From: Insulibacter thermoxylanivorax
GTDB taxonomy: Bacteria > Bacillota > Bacilli > Paenibacillales > DA-C8
Assembly (NCBI RefSeq): GCF_015472005.1
Contig: NZ_BMAQ01000019.1
Span: 1-64,000 of the forward strand
DNA length: 64,000 nucleotides
Reading direction: 5' to 3'
A model generated the notes under the pieces. The model was given only the letters and a program-made list of their open reading frames with translations, was not told the origin of the DNA and did no database searches. The translations under genes and the position numbers were made by a program. Of this stretch, positions 1 through 7,690 are shown piece by piece (the stretch's first letter is position 1; every line of letters begins with the position of its first letter).

Positions 1-20
1 TTGTCCTAAAAACAGGACAA
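1..20. repeat. Inverted repeat at window edge
   Basis: The arms TTGTCCT and AGGACAA are perfectly complementary around a 6-base centre. The same half-site recurs in the palindrome at 53-70, 33 bases further on. Together they look like paired operators or a small dispersed palindromic element, but the neighbouring gene lies outside the window, so the role is unknown. Confidence 0.6.
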
Positions 21-52
21 AAACCGAAAAACAGGCGCCGGCGGGGAGGATG

Positions 53-70
53 TGTCCTAAATTTAGGACA
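53..70. repeat. Perfect 18-bp palindrome
   Basis: TGTCCTAAATTTAGGACA is fully self-complementary and shares the TGTCCT/AGGACA half-sites with the inverted repeat at 1-20. It could be a dimeric regulator site or part of a repeated palindromic element. The rest of 71-377 holds no gene that I can support. Confidence 0.65.
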
Positions 71-208
71 AAATCGTTGAAGAATCGTTTGGCACAACAT
101 GATGACAGGGTGTTCCAGCACAATATGATGGCAGGGTCTGCGGATTCGAAATTGACACCAGGGATTCCTGGGTTCTTAAACACCAAGGGATTCATGTATT
201 CCTCTAAA

Positions 209-238
209 TGGAACCAAGGCATAATTGGAACCAAGGCA
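209..238. repeat. 13-bp direct repeat
   Basis: TGGAACCAAGGCA occurs at 209-221 and again at 226-238, and a partial ACCAAGG lies near 183. It is non-coding sequence of unknown meaning. Confidence 0.5.
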
Positions 239-377
239 GGCGACCTAACATAGGATGTGGTAAAAGGTGATACTGTTAGTCGATGCAGATCATCGAATCA
301 ACGATCTTGCGTATCCATCATCGACTTCGCCAGAAAATCATGAAAATATAAGACTATGGCATGAGCGAAGATGCTTG

Positions 378-406
378 ATCTAATCTTGATCGAATCAAGA
401 TTAGAT
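378..406 (+). terminator. Perfect 13-bp hairpin, probable terminator
   Basis: The arms ATCTAATCTTGAT (378-390) and ATCAAGATTAGAT (394-406) pair perfectly around a CGA loop. The following tgtttcgtc is only weakly T-rich. It probably ends an upstream transcript outside the window and insulates csfB. Such an AT-rich perfect stem could also be a regulator site. Confidence 0.5.
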
Positions 407-461
407 TGTTTCGTCAAAGGGATTCTGTGATAAAGTTTAAGAGTTATAGATTTGTGGCATA

Positions 462-677
462 ATGCTAAAAAAAGAAATAAGGATGATGGTGCCTATGGAA
501 CAAAATGCAGAAGTGTGCATCATATGCGGCCGTGATCAGCAGACGGGTATATTGATTTGTGACCAATTAATCTGCGAGCAATGCGAACAAGAAATGATCC
601 GAACAGATGTTAAGGAAGAGAAATATCATTTCTTTGTCGATCAAATGAAAAAGATATGGTATAAGATGACCTCATAG
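462..677 (+). CDS. csfB: Gin/CsfB-type anti-sigma-G factor
   Basis: This small zinc-ribbon-like protein of 60-71 residues carries two CxxC pairs, CIIC followed about 20 residues later by CEQC, and a C-terminal segment with FFVDQMKKIW. That is the layout of B. subtilis Gin (CsfB), which holds sigma-G (and sigma-E) inactive in the early forespore. The position directly upstream of yaaO-tmk matches B. subtilis. The start is uncertain: the ATG at 462 lacks a clear ribosome binding site, while the ATG at 495 gives a 60-residue protein closer to the family length and has AAGG about 12 bases upstream. A hairpin at 695-734 follows. Family identity rests on the Cys spacing and gene order. Confidence 0.8.
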   Translation: MLKKEIRMMVPMEQNAEVCIICGRDQQTGILICDQLICEQCEQEMIRTDVKEEKYHFFVDQMKKIWYKMTS

Positions 678-694
678 CGCAGAAGTATCTTCTT

Positions 695-734
695 AACAAG
701 GCCTTTCGATCATAGTGATTGATCGGGGCTTGTT
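695..734 (+). terminator. Probable terminator of csfB
   Basis: The outer arm AACAAG/CTTGTT and the inner arm CGATCA/TGATCG form a stem shortly after the csfB stop. The T-tract is poor (cgtgtta), so this is a moderate call. Confidence 0.5.
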
Positions 735-745
735 CGTGTTATAAT
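719..745 (+). promoter_or_regulatory. Weak candidate sigma-A promoter
   Basis: TTGATC is followed after 15 bases by a perfect TATAAT at 740-745. The spacer is short and the -35 overlaps the csfB hairpin. It could drive yaaO-tmk and the genes beyond. Confidence 0.3.
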
Positions 746-911
746 AGACATAATTCGCCCTTTGGCAGCCGTTGTTTACACTGCAAAGCTGTATAGAGGA
801 TCATTTTAACCATAGTGTTTATAATCATAGAAGAACATGAGCCTTAATAGAAGGTGTGCATGCTCGTCTGAGTAATCGCGTTATATTCGCATCATAACCT
901 AAGATGTAACG

Positions 912-1090
912 AACGCAAAGTACATAAACGCAAAGTACATAATACTTAGATAATCTATACACATAACTAGTGGTGCAACAGCCAATATTAGAACACGAAA
1001 TGCAACAAAAACACAGATTGCAAAAACACAGATTGCAATAACACAGAATGTAATAACACAAAATGTAATAACACAAAATGCAAGAGCACC
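912..1090. repeat. 15-bp-period tandem repeats upstream of yaaO
   Basis: A 14-base unit AACGCAAAGTACAT occurs at 912 and 927. A second array begins at 1001 with units such as TGCAAAAACACAGAT and TGTAATAACACAAAA at 1019, 1034, 1049, 1064 and (partial) 1079. Both arrays have a 15-bp step. They fill most of the 490-base gap between csfB and yaaO; 746-911 holds nothing I recognise. A Cys/Tyr-rich minus-strand reading through the array is just the repeat translated and is not supported as a gene. Confidence 0.75.
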
Positions 1091-1166
1091 CGATAAAAAA
1101 TAAACACAAAAACTAATGCATGGATCATCAACACCTAAACACAGATCATGCGTTGCGGAGGCCTAC

Positions 1167-2810
1167 ATGTTGGATAAGCATCGTGCCCCATTATATGAAC
1201 GAATCATAGAACACCATGAAAGCCGGCCGATCAGCTTCCATGTTCCGGGGCATAAACAGGGAGACGCAGTGCCTGGGGAAGTTTTGCCGGGGGAAATCAT
1301 ACCGCGAGAGGCTGTGTCAGAGGCAGCCATATCGAGGATAGCTATGCCGGGTAACGCGGTGCAGGATGCAGGAAGTCAAAATCGGCTTAGGGCTTGGATG
1401 GAATACGATTATACAGAGATTACTGGATTGGATGATCTGAATCAGCCGACAGGTGTGATCAAGGAAGCGGAGCAGCTGGCGGCACAGTGTTTTGGTGCGG
1501 ATCGGACGTTCTTCCTTGTGCAAGGAAGCACATTAGGGAATCTGGCGTTGATCCTAAGTGTATGTGCTCCGGGGGATGTGATCCTCGTCGACCGTTTTGT
1601 TCATAAGTCGGTGATTCATGGCTTGATGTTAGCCAATGCGAAGGCAGTCTTCCTGCCGCCGATCTGGGATCCGATCACTGGGTATCCTGCGGGAATCCAG
1701 GTATCTGCATTGGAAGAGGCGCTGCGCCGATATCCGGAGGCTAAGGCATTGTTCCTGACGCGGCCGAATTACTATGGACAAGCCGCTGATCTGGCAGAGG
1801 TCGTAAGCATCGTGCACCGTGCCGGAATCCCGCTGCTGGTGGATGAGGCCCATGGCGCGCACTTCGGCTTCCATGAAGCCGTACCCCCGTCTGCGCTGAG
1901 CTTCGGCGCAGATGCCGTGGTACAGTCGACGCACAAGATGTTGTCGGGACTGACGATGGGAGCGATGCTCCATATCCAGGGACCGCGCGTCGACCAGGAA
2001 CGCATCGTTCAGACGATTCGCCTCTTGCAGACGAGCAGTCCTTCATATCCGATCATGGCCTCGTTAGATGTGGCCAGGCTTTTGATGCATACGAAGGGCA
2101 GAGAATTCATCGAAGCGGGCTTGCAAGCTGTGCGCCGTTTTGAACAAGGGATGGCGGAGATGGAGTGGTTCTATCTGGCCTCATCTCGAATTCCGCCTCG
2201 AACCCCGCCGCGAGCATCGGAGTCTGAGCATGGATTGGATTCGGTGCAGGAATCTTTGAAAACTCAGGATTCACTGGCAACCATTCTGCAGGATCCTTTT
2301 AAGCAAACTGTTCAAGACTTAACAGGGACTTATACGGGATATGAGTTACAGCACCTGCTTGAGCAGCACGGGTGCATGGTCGAACTCGCAGATCCTAATT
2401 GTGTACTGCTTGTATTCAGCCCCTTTTCAACGGTGGAACACAGCGAGCGGATCTTGGAAATTTTTCGACGGATCTCGACGCAATCTCAGTTGGACAAGAA
2501 GGAACTTAGCAAGCCCGTAACGAATACATATACATTACCCACCATTCCGACTTCAACCGAAGCAGTAACGTTCTCTAGACATATGATGGATGGGGAACAG
2601 ATCGTCAAGGTGCCGCTTTCAGAAGCGGTTGGCAAGCGCAGTGCAGAGATGATCATTCCCTATCCGCCGGGAATTCCTTTCGTCTATCCTGGTGAAAAGC
2701 TGAGCGGCGAAGTGATCGGAATCTTGCAGACGATGGCAAGGATGGGGGCGCGGTTTCAAGGGACGATCGATGCTGGATTAGATGCTGTCTGCATCATCAA
2801 GGGAACTTGA
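1167..2810 (+). CDS. yaaO: Orn/Lys/Arg decarboxylase family protein (YaaO-like)
   Basis: This is a fold-type I PLP-dependent decarboxylase of about 547 residues. An N-terminal PGHKQG motif, LVDEAHGAHFGF in the middle and STHKMLSG (Schiff-base Lys) mark the catalytic domain; the C-terminal domain ends near PPGIPFVYPGE. Substrate (arginine, lysine or ornithine) cannot be told from motifs. I chose the ATG at 1167 because GCGGAGG stands six bases upstream; a longer reading from 1116 lacks a site. An unusual insert of about 40 residues, rich in 'PGE'-like repeats, separates PGHKQG from the TEITGLDDL motif; homologues usually lack it. The stop overlaps the upstream reading of tmk, so the two are probably co-transcribed, as in B. 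subtilis. Confidence 0.85.
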   Translation: MLDKHRAPLYERIIEHHESRPISFHVPGHKQGDAVPGEVLPGEIIPREAVSEAAISRIAMPGNAVQDAGSQNRLRAWMEYDYTEITGLDDLNQPTGVIKEAEQLAAQCFGADRTFFLVQGSTLGNLALILSVCAPGDVILVDRFVHKSVIHGLMLANAKAVFLPPIWDPITGYPAGIQVSALEEALRRYPEAKALFLTRPNYYGQAADLAEVVSIVHRAGIPLLVDEAHGAHFGFHEAVPPSALSFGADAVVQSTHKMLSGLTMGAMLHIQGPRVDQERIVQTIRLLQTSSPSYPIMASLDVARLLMHTKGREFIEAGLQAVRRFEQGMAEMEWFYLASSRIPPRTPPRASESEHGLDSVQESLKTQDSLATILQDPFKQTVQDLTGTYTGYELQHLLEQHGCMVELADPNCVLLVFSPFSTVEHSERILEIFRRISTQSQLDKKELSKPVTNTYTLPTIPTSTEAVTFSRHMMDGEQIVKVPLSEAVGKRSAEMIIPYPPGIPFVYPGEKLSGEVIGILQTMARMGARFQGTIDAGLDAVCIIKGT

Positions 2811-2836
2811 AACGCATGAAAGGAAGGCATACGATA

Positions 2837-3493
2837 TTGCATCTTAAGGGAATATTCATCACATTCGAAGGTCCTGATGGATCAGGGAAGTCCACACAGA
2901 TTCAGAAACTTGCTGAGGCACTGGTTCGTGACGGTTATCCGGTAGTGGTTACCCGGGAGCCGGGAGGCACGCCGATCAGTGATCAGATTCGAGGCATTCT
3001 GCTCTCCCCCGAGAACACCGCGATGAATGGGCAGGCAGAGGCGCTGCTCATGGCAGCTTCACGAGCACAGCACGTCCATGAGAAGATCATCCCCGCCTTA
3101 GAAGCCGGAAAGATCGTATTATGTGATCGTTTTGTCGATGCCAGCATGGCTTATCAAGCAGCTGGATTAGGTCTTGATGCAGAGGCGGTAAGAGAGATTA
3201 ATCGTTTTGCGATCTCCGGCATCATGCCGCATCGCACGTATCTGCTTGATATCCCGGTGGAAGTGGGGAGGAGACGGATTCAAGAGCGGTTAGCGCGGTC
3301 AGGAACTCGTCTGGACCGCATCGAACTGAAGGACGAAGCCTATCACGAGCGGGTGCGCGAAGCTTTCTTGCAGATCGCATCAGCGGAACCGGACAGGGTA
3401 TACCTCATCGATGCAGACCGGGATCCGGAGGAGATATTCAAGACGATCTATACCGATTGCCAAAGGTTGCTTCGTGTGTCGTCAGCAGATTAA
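2837..3493 (+). CDS. tmk: Thymidylate kinase
   Basis: The enzyme phosphorylates dTMP to dTDP for DNA synthesis. The P-loop FEGPDGSGKST stands at the N-terminus, followed by TREPGGTPISDQIR (dTMP-binding loop), DRFVDASMAYQAAG (DR(Y/F) motif) and the LID-like RLARSGTRLDRIE. I favour the TTG at 2837, because AAAGGAAGG lies nine bases upstream and the resulting 218 residues match the usual 210-215. A TTG at 2807 and an ATG at 2816 are in frame but lack such a site. The gene directly follows yaaO and precedes darA, as in B. subtilis. Confidence 0.95.
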   Translation: MHLKGIFITFEGPDGSGKSTQIQKLAEALVRDGYPVVVTREPGGTPISDQIRGILLSPENTAMNGQAEALLMAASRAQHVHEKIIPALEAGKIVLCDRFVDASMAYQAAGLGLDAEAVREINRFAISGIMPHRTYLLDIPVEVGRRRIQERLARSGTRLDRIELKDEAYHERVREAFLQIASAEPDRVYLIDADRDPEEIFKTIYTDCQRLLRVSSAD

Positions 3494-3519
3494 GGTATAA
3501 TGAAGGAGGAGGATTGTCT

Positions 3520-3849
3520 ATGAAAATGGTGGTTGCTGTCGTACAGGACAAGGACGCGCCCAGACTGTCTAATGCCTTGGTTCAAGAAGGAATCCGGGCG
3601 ACGAAACTAGCGAGTACGGGCGGCTTCTTGAGAGCGGGGAATACGACGTTCCTCATCGGGGTTGAAGATGAGAAGGTGGAAGATGTCATGCGCATCATCC
3701 GTTCGAACTGCCGTGTTCGCGATCAATTGGTCACACCAGTTTCGCCGATGGACGGTACGACTGATTCATACATTCCTTACCCCGTTGAAGTACAAGTGGG
3801 CGGAGCAGCGGTATTCATCATACCTGTAGATCGCTTCGAACATTTTTAA
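3520..3849 (+). CDS. darA: c-di-AMP-binding PII-like protein DarA
   Basis: The 109-residue product has the short PII-like fold of DarA (YaaQ), a trimeric receptor for cyclic di-AMP. Recognisable segments are MVVAVVQDKDA, LASTGGFLRAGNTTFLIGVED and RDQLVTPVSP. A strong GAAGGAGGAGG precedes the ATG at 3520; the in-frame start at 3457 would run into tmk and has no site. It lies between tmk and yaaR, its usual place. The partner protein affected by c-di-AMP binding is not known from sequence. A terminator follows directly. Confidence 0.93.
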   Translation: MKMVVAVVQDKDAPRLSNALVQEGIRATKLASTGGFLRAGNTTFLIGVEDEKVEDVMRIIRSNCRVRDQLVTPVSPMDGTTDSYIPYPVEVQVGGAAVFIIPVDRFEHF

Positions 3850-3853
3850 GGTC

Positions 3854-3879
3854 AAGGGAGGCCGCCGGAGGCCTCTTTT
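3854..3879 (+). terminator. Rho-independent terminator after darA
   Basis: AAGGGAGGCC and GGCCTCTTTT pair (two G-U) around GCCGGA, ending in a TTTT run. It sits five bases after the darA stop. Confidence 0.75.
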
Positions 3880-3892
3880 ATAGATGATATAT

Positions 3893-3939
3893 AGATGCAT
3901 TCACAGAGATGCATAGAAGAGTTGCATGTGAAGATGCAT
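3893..3939. repeat. Degenerate AGATGCAT repeats
   Basis: AGATGCAT occurs at 3893, 3907 and 3932, with GTTGCAT at 3921, so copies are spaced about 11-14 bases apart between darA and yaaR. Each contains the palindrome ATGCAT. Function unknown. Confidence 0.45.
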
Positions 3940-4024
3940 TGAAGTCATTCCGATAGATGGGATTTATTCCATCGTCCAGAGAGGGAGCAGGTTCGATCAT
4001 GAAAGCGAAAGGGGCGTGTTGGAT

Positions 4025-4471
4025 ATGAAGATCGACAATCGAATACGCGCGATCACCAGCGACAGGAAGACGGTGGATCATCCTTCCGCGATGCATGTCC
4101 GAAACCGCTCCTTTCAAGACTTTATGGGGCAGCAGGAGAAAGAGCATTCCGAAGAGCAGCTGCGGCGAACACTGCAACAGATCATCCTGCAAGGCGAGCG
4201 GTTGAGCAAGTCGATGACCGTGCGCGAGTTATACGCATACAAGAACATGATCCGTAACTTCTTGGAGGATACGGTACGCAGGGGCATCGGCATCAAAGAG
4301 ACGCGCGGCTGGGATCGGCGCGGCCGCGGCAAGAAGTACAAAATTCTCGACGAAATCGACGCTCATCTCATCGGCATGGCAGAGGAGATGCTAACCCATG
4401 AGCAGGGACGCATCCAGATCCTGCAGAAAATCGGAGAGATCAAAGGTCTGCTGATCAACCTGCTCTCATAA
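4025..4471 (+). CDS. yaaR: YaaR family protein (DUF327)
   Basis: The 148-residue soluble, charged protein matches the YaaR family in length (146 in B. subtilis) and place between darA and holB. Family features are MTVRELYAYKNMIRNFLE and RRGRGKKYKILDEID. No enzymatic motif is visible; the biochemical function is unknown. The ATG at 4025 has AAAGGGG about ten bases upstream; GTG at 4016 and TTG at 4019 are too close to it. The stop is followed by holB after 18 bases. Confidence 0.8.
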   Translation: MKIDNRIRAITSDRKTVDHPSAMHVRNRSFQDFMGQQEKEHSEEQLRRTLQQIILQGERLSKSMTVRELYAYKNMIRNFLEDTVRRGIGIKETRGWDRRGRGKKYKILDEIDAHLIGMAEEMLTHEQGRIQILQKIGEIKGLLINLLS

Positions 4472-4489
4472 TTGGAAAGAGGGATCAGC

Positions 4490-5482
4490 ATGGGAATCAC
4501 CACGAGTATCAAGCGTGAACATGCGGAGGCGCTGCTTCTAAGAAGCTTAGCGGAAGGGAAGCTGTCGCACGCATATTTGTTTAGCGGACCGAAGGGTTCA
4601 GGCAAGCTGCAGACGGCGATGGCGCTGGCCCAAGCGCTCTTCTGTACGAATCGGACAAGCCCTGTAGACGGCGGAAGAGCCTGCGGTCAGTGTGTTGAAT
4701 GCCGCAAGGTCCTTAACGGCAATCATCCGGATCTCATCCGCATCGCACCCGACGGCGCTTCGGTTAAGATCGACCAGATCCGCCAATTGCAGCGCAGCTT
4801 TGCTTATCTCGCCGAAGATGATCGGCCGCGTATGTATATCATCGAAGAAGCGGAGAAGATGACCATCCAGGCAGCGAACAGTCTGCTCAAATTTCTGGAG
4901 GAGCCCGGCGAGAGGATCACAGCAGTGCTGATCACGGATAATGCGAATGCGCTTCTGCCAACGATCGCTTCACGAGTACAACGCATCGCTTTCCCCCCGT
5001 CACCTCCTGCCAGCATCGCCAGCCAGCTCATAGCAGAAGGCATCCCCGATACCCTAGCAAACCCCGCATCGCAGTTAGCAGCAGGTTTGGAAGCTGCTAG
5101 AGAATATGCCCAATCCGAATGGTTTGCAGAATGTCGGAATATAGTGATACAATTAGCGAAAGAATCCTTGAGTTCGCCTGCTAAGTCATTGCTGACTGCG
5201 CAGCAGAAAATATTCAAGAATTCTTTGTCGGAACATATGGAGATCATATTGCAATTATTTGGATTACTGTTTAAGGATATCATCCATGTACAGGCCCGGC
5301 TGACAACGGCTTTGAATTATCCAGACCAGATCGGCTGGCTAAAGCAAGCAGCGCTTAAGCGAGATGCAGGCTGCTGGGTCCGGGCGCTGGAGTTCGTGAT
5401 CGAAGCACGCAAACAATTGCGGGCGCATGTCAATCCGCAGCTTGTACTGGAGCGGTTACTTGTTGCAGTACAGGAGGTGTAA
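4490..5482 (+). CDS. holB: DNA polymerase III delta' subunit
   Basis: HolB is part of the clamp loader that places the beta sliding clamp on DNA. The N-terminal AAA+ domain shows a P-loop GPKGSGK near residue 34, a four-Cys zinc module (Cys-x6-to-14 spacing ending CGQCVEC), an EEAEKM Walker-B-like segment and NSLLKFLEEP, a hallmark of delta'/DnaX. The ATG at 4490 is preceded by AGAGGG; a TTG at 4472 has none. At 330 residues it has the family length. ricT follows three bases after the stop. Confidence 0.93.
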   Translation: MGITTSIKREHAEALLLRSLAEGKLSHAYLFSGPKGSGKLQTAMALAQALFCTNRTSPVDGGRACGQCVECRKVLNGNHPDLIRIAPDGASVKIDQIRQLQRSFAYLAEDDRPRMYIIEEAEKMTIQAANSLLKFLEEPGERITAVLITDNANALLPTIASRVQRIAFPPSPPASIASQLIAEGIPDTLANPASQLAAGLEAAREYAQSEWFAECRNIVIQLAKESLSSPAKSLLTAQQKIFKNSLSEHMEIILQLFGLLFKDIIHVQARLTTALNYPDQIGWLKQAALKRDAGCWVRALEFVIEARKQLRAHVNPQLVLERLLVAVQEV

Positions 5483-5485
5483 TCG

Positions 5486-6298
5486 ATGTACAGCGTCGTA
5501 GGCGTCCGTTTCAAACGAGCCGGCAAGATCTACTATTTTGATCCGCATGATCTTGAGATCGAGAAGGATCAATATGTGATCGTCGAAACGGCACGCGGCA
5601 TAGAATACGGCAAAGTCGTCATCGGACGCAAAGAAGTAGATGACACCGATGTCGTCCTGCCGCTGAAGAAAGTCATCCGCGTAGCCGGCGAAGAGGACGC
5701 GAAGATCGTGGAAGAGAACCGCGCAGCTGCCAAGGAAGCCTTTGGCACCTGTGTGATGAAGATCAAAGAGCATAATCTGGGCATGAAGCTCATTGATGTG
5801 GAATATACCTTCGATCGAAACAAGATTATCTTCTATTTTACGGCTGAGGGACGAGTGGACTTCAGAGAGCTTGTCAAAGACTTGGCCGGTGTATTCCGTA
5901 CACGAATCGAACTCCGCCAGATCGGGGTTCGCGATGAGGCCAAGATCTTGGGCGGGATCGGTCCCTGCGGGCGTCCGTTATGTTGTTCGACATGGCTGGG
6001 TGATTTTGAACCCGTATCGATCAAGATGGCGAAGGACCAGAATCTGTCCCTGAACCCGACGAAGATCTCCGGGTTGTGCGGCAGATTGATGTGCTGTCTG
6101 AAGTTCGAACATGATAACTATGAGAATGTGAAGACAGAACTTCCGAAGGTGGGCTCCCACGTGATGACCACGATGGGACCCGGCAAGGTCGTCGGTTTGA
6201 AAGTGGACGAACATATGGTTCAGGTTCAGTTGTTCGAACATCACAATAAGATCTGGGACATGTCCCCTGATGATGTAGTTGAACAAAACGACATCTAA
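5486..6298 (+). CDS. ricT: PSP1 domain protein RicT (YaaT)
   Basis: RicT joins RicA and RicF in an iron-sulfur complex that steers RNase Y and is needed for competence, biofilm formation and sporulation in B. subtilis. The PSP1 domain covers the first 200 residues. The Cys-rich core shows GPCGRPLCCS and GLCGRLMCC, the ligands linked to [4Fe-4S] binding, followed by MTTMGPGKVVG. The 270-residue length and the slot between holB and yabA both fit. AGGAGG precedes the ATG closely, so translation is probably coupled to holB. Confidence 0.95.
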   Translation: MYSVVGVRFKRAGKIYYFDPHDLEIEKDQYVIVETARGIEYGKVVIGRKEVDDTDVVLPLKKVIRVAGEEDAKIVEENRAAAKEAFGTCVMKIKEHNLGMKLIDVEYTFDRNKIIFYFTAEGRVDFRELVKDLAGVFRTRIELRQIGVRDEAKILGGIGPCGRPLCCSTWLGDFEPVSIKMAKDQNLSLNPTKISGLCGRLMCCLKFEHDNYENVKTELPKVGSHVMTTMGPGKVVGLKVDEHMVQVQLFEHHNKIWDMSPDDVVEQNDI

Positions 6299-6342
6299 TG
6301 GATATCGCACCGTGAGTGATGTGCTGAAGCAGAGGTGAGACC

Positions 6343-6717
6343 GTGGACAAGAAAGACATCTATCAACAGATGATTCTTATCGAAGAGCAAGCCGGGATCT
6401 TGCACGAATCGCTCAGTGCTATGAAGGAACAGCTCGTTCACTTGCTTGAAGAGAATAAGAGGTTAAGCATAGAGAACCAGCAATTACGCAAAATCTTAAA
6501 AAAAGAGCACGCCGTCGAATCTGCGGAAGAGGACCAGAAGCGTGCATCCCAGCAAGCTGAGGAGGATGCCAAAGCTTCTTCAGCACAGGTGGGAGAAGGG
6601 TATGACAATCTCGCGCGGCTGTATTACGAAGGTTTTCATATCTGCAATATCAACTACGGCCATTTACGAACGGAAGGCGATTGTCTATTCTGTCTCTCCT
6701 TCTTGCATAAATCATAA
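6343..6717 (+). CDS. yabA: Replication initiation control protein YabA
   Basis: YabA binds DnaA and the sliding clamp and restrains new initiation. The N-terminal half is a predicted coiled coil (heptads through [19 protein letters not shown]), and the C-terminus has the zinc motif FHICNINYG...[13 protein letters not shown] start at 6343 follows AGAGGTGAGACC. It contains an A7 run near 6498 that does not break the frame. A terminator follows at once. Confidence 0.93.
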   Translation: MDKKDIYQQMILIEEQAGILHESLSAMKEQLVHLLEENKRLSIENQQLRKILKKEHAVESAEEDQKRASQQAEEDAKASSAQVGEGYDNLARLYYEGFHICNINYGHLRTEGDCLFCLSFLHKS

Positions 6718-6720
6718 ATG

Positions 6721-6746
6721 ACCGCAGGATGATCTCCTGCGGTTTT
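6721..6746 (+). terminator. Terminator after yabA
   Basis: ACCGCAGGA and TCCTGCGGT pair perfectly around a 5-base loop, followed by TTTT. It separates yabA from the methyltransferase gene 25 bases later. Confidence 0.8.
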
Positions 6747-6770
6747 AACATCACTGGAAAGTGGAGTGTT

Positions 6771-7526
6771 ATGAAAGATATTGTGTTGTACCCCAGCGAA
6801 CGCATCGACGATCTGTTAACCCATGACCTGCGCATCATCCAAAGTGATGAGGTGTTCAGCTTCTCCCTCGACGCGGTGCTGCTGGCGAGGTTCTGCAGCA
6901 TTCCAGCCCGCGGCAGGCTGCTGGATCTATGCAGCGGGAACGGAGTGATCCCTTTGCTCCTGTCAACGCGCAGCAAGCTGCCGATTACCGGCGTGGAGAT
7001 CCAGCCGCGGTTAGCCGATATGGCGAGAAGGAGCGTGAAGCTGAATCATCTGGAAGGGCGCATCACCATCGTCGAGCAAGACCTTCGAACCTACCAATAT
7101 GAAGTTCCGCCCGGATCTTACGATCTGGTCACCGTTAACCCTCCGTATCTGCCGAAGAAGATTGGGATGGTGAATCAGAACGAGTACATCGCAGCTGCTA
7201 GATTTGAGATTCTATGCACGATGGAAGAGGTCATCGCTGCCGCTGCCCGCTTGGTCAAGAGCGGCGGCAAAGTAGCCGTGGTTCACCGCGCTTCACGTCT
7301 TGGCGAACTGCTGTCAGTGATGCGCGAGTATCGTTTAGAACCCAAACGGCTGCGTATGGTGCATCCAAGAGCAGGGACAGAAGCGAACATGGTATTGGTG
7401 GAAGCGATCCGCGATGCGGCTCCGGAACTCCGCGTACTGCCGCCCCTCATCGTCTATGAAGGCGATCGATATGGACAGGAGTTATTGGATGTCTATTATG
7501 GGAAGCGTTCTCAGCTCCAGGATTGA
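6771..7526 (+). CDS. yabB: TrmN6-like tRNA adenine N6-methyltransferase (YabB)
   Basis: This is a SAM-dependent methyltransferase of 251 residues. Motif I reads LLDLCSGNGVIPLL, and the catalytic NPPY stands in LVTVNPPYLPKK. Homologues methylate A37 of tRNA-Val. The ATG at 6771 follows AGTGGAGTG; the longer reading from 6729 would begin inside the yabA terminator. In B. subtilis yazA (GIY-YIG) follows; here 7527-7690 has no such gene. Confidence 0.88.
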   Translation: MKDIVLYPSERIDDLLTHDLRIIQSDEVFSFSLDAVLLARFCSIPARGRLLDLCSGNGVIPLLLSTRSKLPITGVEIQPRLADMARRSVKLNHLEGRITIVEQDLRTYQYEVPPGSYDLVTVNPPYLPKKIGMVNQNEYIAAARFEILCTMEEVIAAAARLVKSGGKVAVVHRASRLGELLSVMREYRLEPKRLRMVHPRAGTEANMVLVEAIRDAAPELRVLPPLIVYEGDRYGQELLDVYYGKRSQLQD

Positions 7527-7604
7527 ACGGAAACAGCAGGAAGATGGGACGGACCGTAGATAGACCGGAGTGATGAACAAGAAGGAGAGCGGACAAAATA
7601 TAGG

Positions 7605-7641
7605 GAACAGATAGAGAACAGATAGAGAACAGATAGAGAAC
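7605..7641. repeat. 11-bp tandem repeat upstream of rsmI
   Basis: GAACAGATAGA is repeated three times in perfect register (7605, 7616, 7627), with a fourth partial GAAC at 7638. It lies about 50 bases before the rsmI start, in the slot where yazA occurs in B. subtilis. Confidence 0.8.
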
Positions 7642-7690
7642 AAACCCCAAGGAGATCACCCCGATATCACCATGCGGAGAGGAGATAGCC

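Noticed and set aside
50-253. 67-residue plus-strand reading at the left edge
   Set aside because: No recognisable motif, it starts within a palindrome and covers direct repeats; nothing supports translation.
825-1109. Cys/Tyr-rich minus-strand reading over the 15-bp repeats
   Set aside because: It is only the translation of the tandem array, without a ribosome binding site.
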